Shown piece after piece: positions 59,437 through 64,000 of a stretch of DNA of 64,000 bases. Each line of letters opens with the position of its first letter. Position 1 is the stretch's first letter. Source of the DNA: Heliocidaris erythrogramma (Eukaryota; Echinodermata; Echinoidea; Camarodonta; Echinometridae); assembly GCA_025617745.1 (NCBI GenBank), contig CM046858.1:36411119-36475118 (forward strand), given 5' to 3'. The notes below the pieces were generated by a model. That model was given only the letters and a program-made list of their open reading frames with translations. It did no database searches and was not told the origin of the DNA. A program made the translations under genes and the position numbers.

Positions 59437-60807
59437 TGTCACATGGATAACATAAAACAAAATAGACACATGCCATTTACCATTCCACTTCATGAATTTA
59501 TTACAGTCACCTTCAATAAGTGGATAATATCTTCGTTTACAAAAATCAAGTAATCTTTGACAATTTCAGTTATTAAATTAAATCCAGATGACTAACAAAT
59601 GGGAATCAATAGTGTTTCTATTAACTAATCTACTCTTGTGAAGGCCCTGGAGTAACCTACCCACAAGGGAACTTTTGCACTGAATCGTGAACCAACTTCG
59701 AATCCTACTCCTTCACACTCACTCTGAATATAAGACCCTGTGCTGATCTTAACTCAGTACCCTATTAATACTCGACTCTTGCTTGCTCTACATTAAGATC
59801 CTGTATCGATCTTAATTCATATCTCATCCAAACTATCACATTTAATAATGACTTCCCTAGCATACCTTACATTCATAAGACAATCTGACATATCTTATTT
59901 TCACTAAACCAAATATCATTTGGAGACCACACGCACAAACTGCAAACCAGGCCGGACATAATGCAATGCATGTAAAGTTTCGTGAATAATTCAATGTTCA
60001 ACACTGGTCATACATAAGCTCCACAAATTGTTCATCGTTCAACATTATCAAAAGTGTGATGTAATCGCGCAAATAATATCACCGCGTATTGTCCATCTCC
60101 TGCCTCACTGAGCTGATGATCCGTTGACTTCGTCGTATCCAAACGGCTTCGCCGATGTTGCTAGATGCATGTCTTTCTGCACCTCATCAAGACGGGTTGG
60201 ACGGGAATCCTACCCCAGGCTATGTGCCATCGGTGGTGCTTGATTTAATGAACCAACATTTTCTGCTCATGCGAAATGGCGGTCAACACCCCTTCAGAAA
60301 ATAACCAGTCAAGTCTACAATACTTCTGACAAACGGCAATTACTTTACTGCCAGTGTTCAATTCAAAGTACATACAAAACTGCTGGAGAAGCCCTGCAAA
60401 GGCAGGTCTTCCTTCTCTACCTGGTTGGGTGTGTCTGCCCCAATACTCTCTACCACTTGCTTGCTACAACCCAAGAGCGTAGGCAAGCTTAATTTGCATA
60501 TTTTTACACCTGCAAGTCTAAATCTGAGTATATACAAAAGAACCCTCCTAACTGAAAAAAATAACCCCACAATACACTCACATAAAGCCTATCCTGGGCT
60601 GAATAAAATGAGGAATGTACAAAATGCACCTTATCACAAACAATAGCACTTCCACTTGCACTACATACTCCACCGATGGCACAAAAGACTCTTCATTCCA
60701 CCCTCAATCTATCCATCTATATATATGTATAGATAAAACAGGAGAAAGGAGGAGGAAAGAGGAAAGAGAAAAGAGGATAGTAAATACAATCCCATTCACA
60801 TGTGACA
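59437..60807 (-). repeat. 3' LTR of the Gmr1-like fossil
   Basis: The LTR is about 1.37 kb. Its ends are a 9-base inverted repeat, TGTCACATG at 59437 and CATGTGACA ending at 60807. It is followed directly, on the pol side, by a polypurine tract (AAAAAGGGGGAGA on the minus strand, about 60810-60823). The partner LTR is outside the window, so the target duplication cannot be tested. Confidence 0.75.
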
Positions 60808-61264
60808 TTTCTCCCCCTTTTTAAAATTGTATTTACTCGTCCATTTTCAATTTTGTAGAATATATCAAAGCACTAAATAATTTTATTTTTTTCTAAAAAC
60901 AAATCCATACTCTCAGTACATGTTTTTTTTTTCAACTAGGCAATTTGGCCTCGTTTAGTCTAGAACATTTTTTTTTCTCACTAGTTCTATGTGTTTGGTT
61001 ATACTACGTCCAAAACATTCTTTATGTCTATTTATTTACTTTTTGTCCGACTCCAGATTTTTATTTCGTTATGTTGTGCAAATTTTTTCTTTCTTACCAT
61101 GTAATGAACTGTTCTGTTTTTCTATATTCTAGAGCAGAATAGTTTAGAAATAAATTACAATAGTCTACTTGACAATTCTTATTCCCTTTCACTTAATCTT
61201 ATGCACATAAAGGAAAATCCCAATTTAACTTTTCTCCAATATGGGGAAAGGTTTTGCTAAATTA

Positions 61265-64000
61265 CTTACAAACGGCTAAGGACATCTGCCCCTACATTCT
61301 CGTTGCCGCGGATCGCTTCTACGCGAAATCTATAGGGTTGCAACGCCAAAATCCAGCGCATATTAGTCTCCCATTAGCGGGGTTTACGCTGTTCATGTAA
61401 ATTAAGGGATGACGATCAGTTTCAAGCACAAACTGTCTACCATACAAGTATGGCTCGAACTTTCTTGTAGCCCAAATTATGGCTAGACACTCACGTTCTA
61501 TCGTGGAATATGCTTGTTCTCTCCGAAGTAACTTACGACTTGCATACGCTACTGGGAAACGTTCATCTTGATATGTCTGAAGCAGGACTGCTCCAATTCC
61601 AATGTTTGACGCATCTGTCCTAAGTGTGAAATCTTTTGACAAGTCTGGTAGATGAAGGATGGGTGGATTGGTTAGTTTGTCCTTTAGTGTGTTGAAGGCC
61701 TGCTCTTGGTTGGTTTCCCATCTGATGTGGTTTGGTTCAGCTTTCCTAGTCCTATCCGTTAGAGGTGCGGCAATGGCGGCATAGTTGGGTATGAACTTCC
61801 TGTAGTAGTTGGTCATGCCCAGGAATGATCGAAGTTCTCGTTTGGTTTGGGGTCTGCTGATTTATTGAATGGCCTTGATTTTCTCTGCTCGAGGACTAAC
61901 TGTTCCATCTTCGATTACGTGCCCTAGAAATTCAACACTTGATTGTCCAACGAAGCACTTACTGGGTCTGGCTGTCAACTTTGCAGCTCGTAGCCTGCTG
62001 AGTAACTCGGTAAGTGTGGTAAGGTGTTGATCCCAAGTGGTTGAGTATATCAGGATGTCGTCGATGTAGTTTACTGCTCCATCCAGTCCGTTTAGAAGTC
62101 TTCTCATCATTCGGCTGAAGGAGGCAGGGGCATTCACTAAACCGAAGGGCATAACTGTGAATTGGAAAAGACCATCAGGGGTGAGAAAGGCGGTTAGCGG
62201 TTTTGATTCTTGTGACATAGGTACCTGCCAGTAGCCTTTGCTTAGGTCTATCTTAGTGAAGTATTTTGCATGTGCAACTTTGGTGAATAATTCATCTTGA
62301 TCTGGTATGGGTTCAGCGTCGAATATGGTAACTTTGTTGAGCTTCCTATAATCAACGCAAAAACGATTAGTACCATCAGGCTTTTTGACAAGAACAATTG
62401 GGGAAGCTATGGGGCTATCTGAAGGTTCTATGACTCCCATAGACAACATGGTTTTCACTTCTTCTCTGACGGTGTCCCTAAGAGAATGAGGAATAGGGTA
62501 AGGTTTACTCTTGAGATGTTTATGATCATTTTCTTTTAGCAAGATGTTGTGTTCGCCGAGTGATGTACGACCAGGTAGATCTAACATGACGTCTTGGTAG
62601 TTGGTGAGAAGGTCATTGACCTGTTCCTTTTGTGAGGGAGAAAGATCTGGATTAATGGTAACATCAACAAGTGATTCCTTGGCCTGTAATGGAAATGGCT
62701 GCAAGAGAGATTTGTTTGTTAGTAGAGGTGGTGTTGTGTCTTCGTCTTCGGCATCGTCATCCTCGCATTCGATCACTGCAGTACAAGCTGACTCAGTACC
62801 TGAAAGAGAAGGAGAAGTGTCATTTCTGTCATGATATTTCTTGAGGAGATTGATATGGAACACTTTTGTTTTACCATTCAAATCGATTCTGTAGTCTGTT
62901 CGGCTTACTTTGGAGACAACTTCAAATGGGCCCTTCCATTGTAGAAGAAGCTTGTTTCGGTCCGTTGGTAGTAGAAGAAGTACTCTGTCTCCAACTTGAA
63001 ATTCTCTGTGTCTTGCTTTCTGATTGTAGTACCTTGCATATCTCTCTGAAGATTTCTGTAGTTGAGCATGAGCATTGCGGCAAGTCTCATCAATCCTGTT
63101 TCGAAGATCCAAGATGTAGTGGTAGGTGGATTTGGTTTCAGCCGTCTCAGCTTCACCTGTCCAGAGTTCTCTGAGGATGTCGAGGGGTCCGCGAACTTTC
63201 CTTCCGTAGAGAAGTTCAAATGGGGAAAAACCCATACTTTCTTGAGGTGATTCTCTGACTGCAAATAGAAGTGGGGTGATATACCTGTCCCAGTCCTTTG
63301 GATTCTCTGCACACATACGTCTCAACATCTGTTTTAGACTTCCGTTGAAGCGTTCAACAAGACCGTTTGCAGCAGGGTGATATGGAGAGGTCGTGAAGTG
63401 TCGTATAGAAAGTAGCTTGCCTACTTCTTTCATGAGATCTGACGTAAACTGTGTTCCTTGATCTGTCAGCATTTCCTTTGGAATCCCAACTCTGGTGAAG
63501 ACGCTTACAAGGGCCTCAGCTACTCTTTCTGTCTCAATGCTAGGTAGTGGAATGGCTTCAGGATATCTGGTGGCATAATCTATAATAGTGAGAATGTAAC
63601 GATTCTTGTTATCTGTCATAGGATGTATTGGTCCAACGATATCTACAGCTATGCGTTCAAAGGGAACTTCGATGAGTGACATCTTTCCTAGTGGGACCTT
63701 TGTTACTCGGCCTTTAGCTAATGTACGTTGACATACATCGCATGATCGGACATATCTGGTAATGTCAGAATTCATTCCAGGCCAGAAGAAATTGGTGATA
63801 ATTTTTTCTGTTGTTTTCTTTGCTCCTTGGTGGCCTCCTAGAAGATTTTCATGAGCCATCTGCATTACTTGCTTACGATATTGGCTTGGTACAACAACCT
63901 GTGTGATTACTGTGTCTGAATCCTTGGAAGAATGAAATGATCTGAATAGAATTCCATCTTTGTGGAGGAAGGAAGATTTATTACCGTGACGACTTACTTT
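61265..64000 (-). mobile_element. pol region of the Gmr1-like fossil (INT, RT, RNase H)
   Basis: Parts, on the minus strand: integrase at about 62900-63870 with the H-H-C-C finger (CDVCQR), the D-D-E core (DIVGP, TDQGTQF, LVERFN) and a GPF/Y-type module (WKGPFEVV); an acidic linker; reverse transcriptase at about 62000-62620 with VDYRKLNK and YIDDILIY; RNase H at about 61330-61800 with TDAS. The reading is open at the window edge, so the polyprotein begins further right. Confidence 0.9.

Larger units (their letters stand above)
59437..64000 (-). mobile_element. Gmr1-like Ty3/gypsy LTR retroelement fossil, 3' part
   Basis: From the right edge leftward the minus strand shows integrase, then reverse transcriptase, then RNase H, a polypurine tract and one LTR. 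This copia-like order within an element of Ty3/gypsy sequence type is the known hallmark of the Gmr1 group of deuterostomes. The 5' LTR, gag and the start of pol lie beyond the window, so age from LTR divergence cannot be estimated. The copy looks fairly well kept but broken, with about two breaks in the visible part. It fills the right 4.6 kb of the window. Confidence 0.9.

Overview
The window is a piece of an invertebrate deuterostome genome, most likely an echinoderm such as a sea urchin. The basis is the AT-rich intron-rich gene structure, the many ACATGTAC-type motifs, the very dense small foldback transposons, and a Gmr1-type Ty3/gypsy element with integrase placed before reverse transcriptase. 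The species call is an inference; no rRNA or mitochondrial marker is present.

Layout. (1) 1832-32570, plus strand: a large multi-exon gene for a SENP6/SENP7-class SUMO-chain protease. I could place 21 exons with GT-AG borders and matching phases; only the N-terminal end lies upstream of what I can see. The catalytic His, Asp and Cys sit in three separate late exons, with a 210-residue Ser/Pro-rich insert between His and Asp as in vertebrate SENP6/7. The introns are packed with DNA-transposon relics, and one intron carries an oppositely oriented MADF-type DNA-binding gene (20609-21938) with its own TATA box. (2) 32519-33260: a tandem array made from the last SENP exon and its 3' flank. (3) 33.3-45.6 kb: no gene seen, but a LINE remnant, a second copy of a TTAA-flanked element in inverted orientation, and many foldback elements. 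(4) 45728-48031, minus strand: an intact, single-coding-exon tubulin glutamylase of the TTLL2 type, with a 5' UTR splice acceptor at 48191 and a possible first exon near 52 kb. (5) 50553-50740: a SINE whose head resembles 7SL RNA. (6) 52432-55432: a three-layer nest, SINE inside a Tc1/mariner element inside a hAT-type MITE. (7) 57940-58272: a broken TTLL2-like fragment in the opposite orientation to the intact gene. (8) 59437-64000, minus strand: the 3' part of a Gmr1-like LTR retroelement fossil running off the right edge.

Functionally, the two host genes are unrelated: one edits poly-SUMO chains in the nucleus, the other modifies tubulin tails. The rest is mobile-element archaeology. The most interesting signals are the period-269 tandem array at the SENP 3' end, the 7SL-like SINE, foldback elements that keep one core but change their arms, and the nested insertions that can be ordered in time by their target-site duplications.
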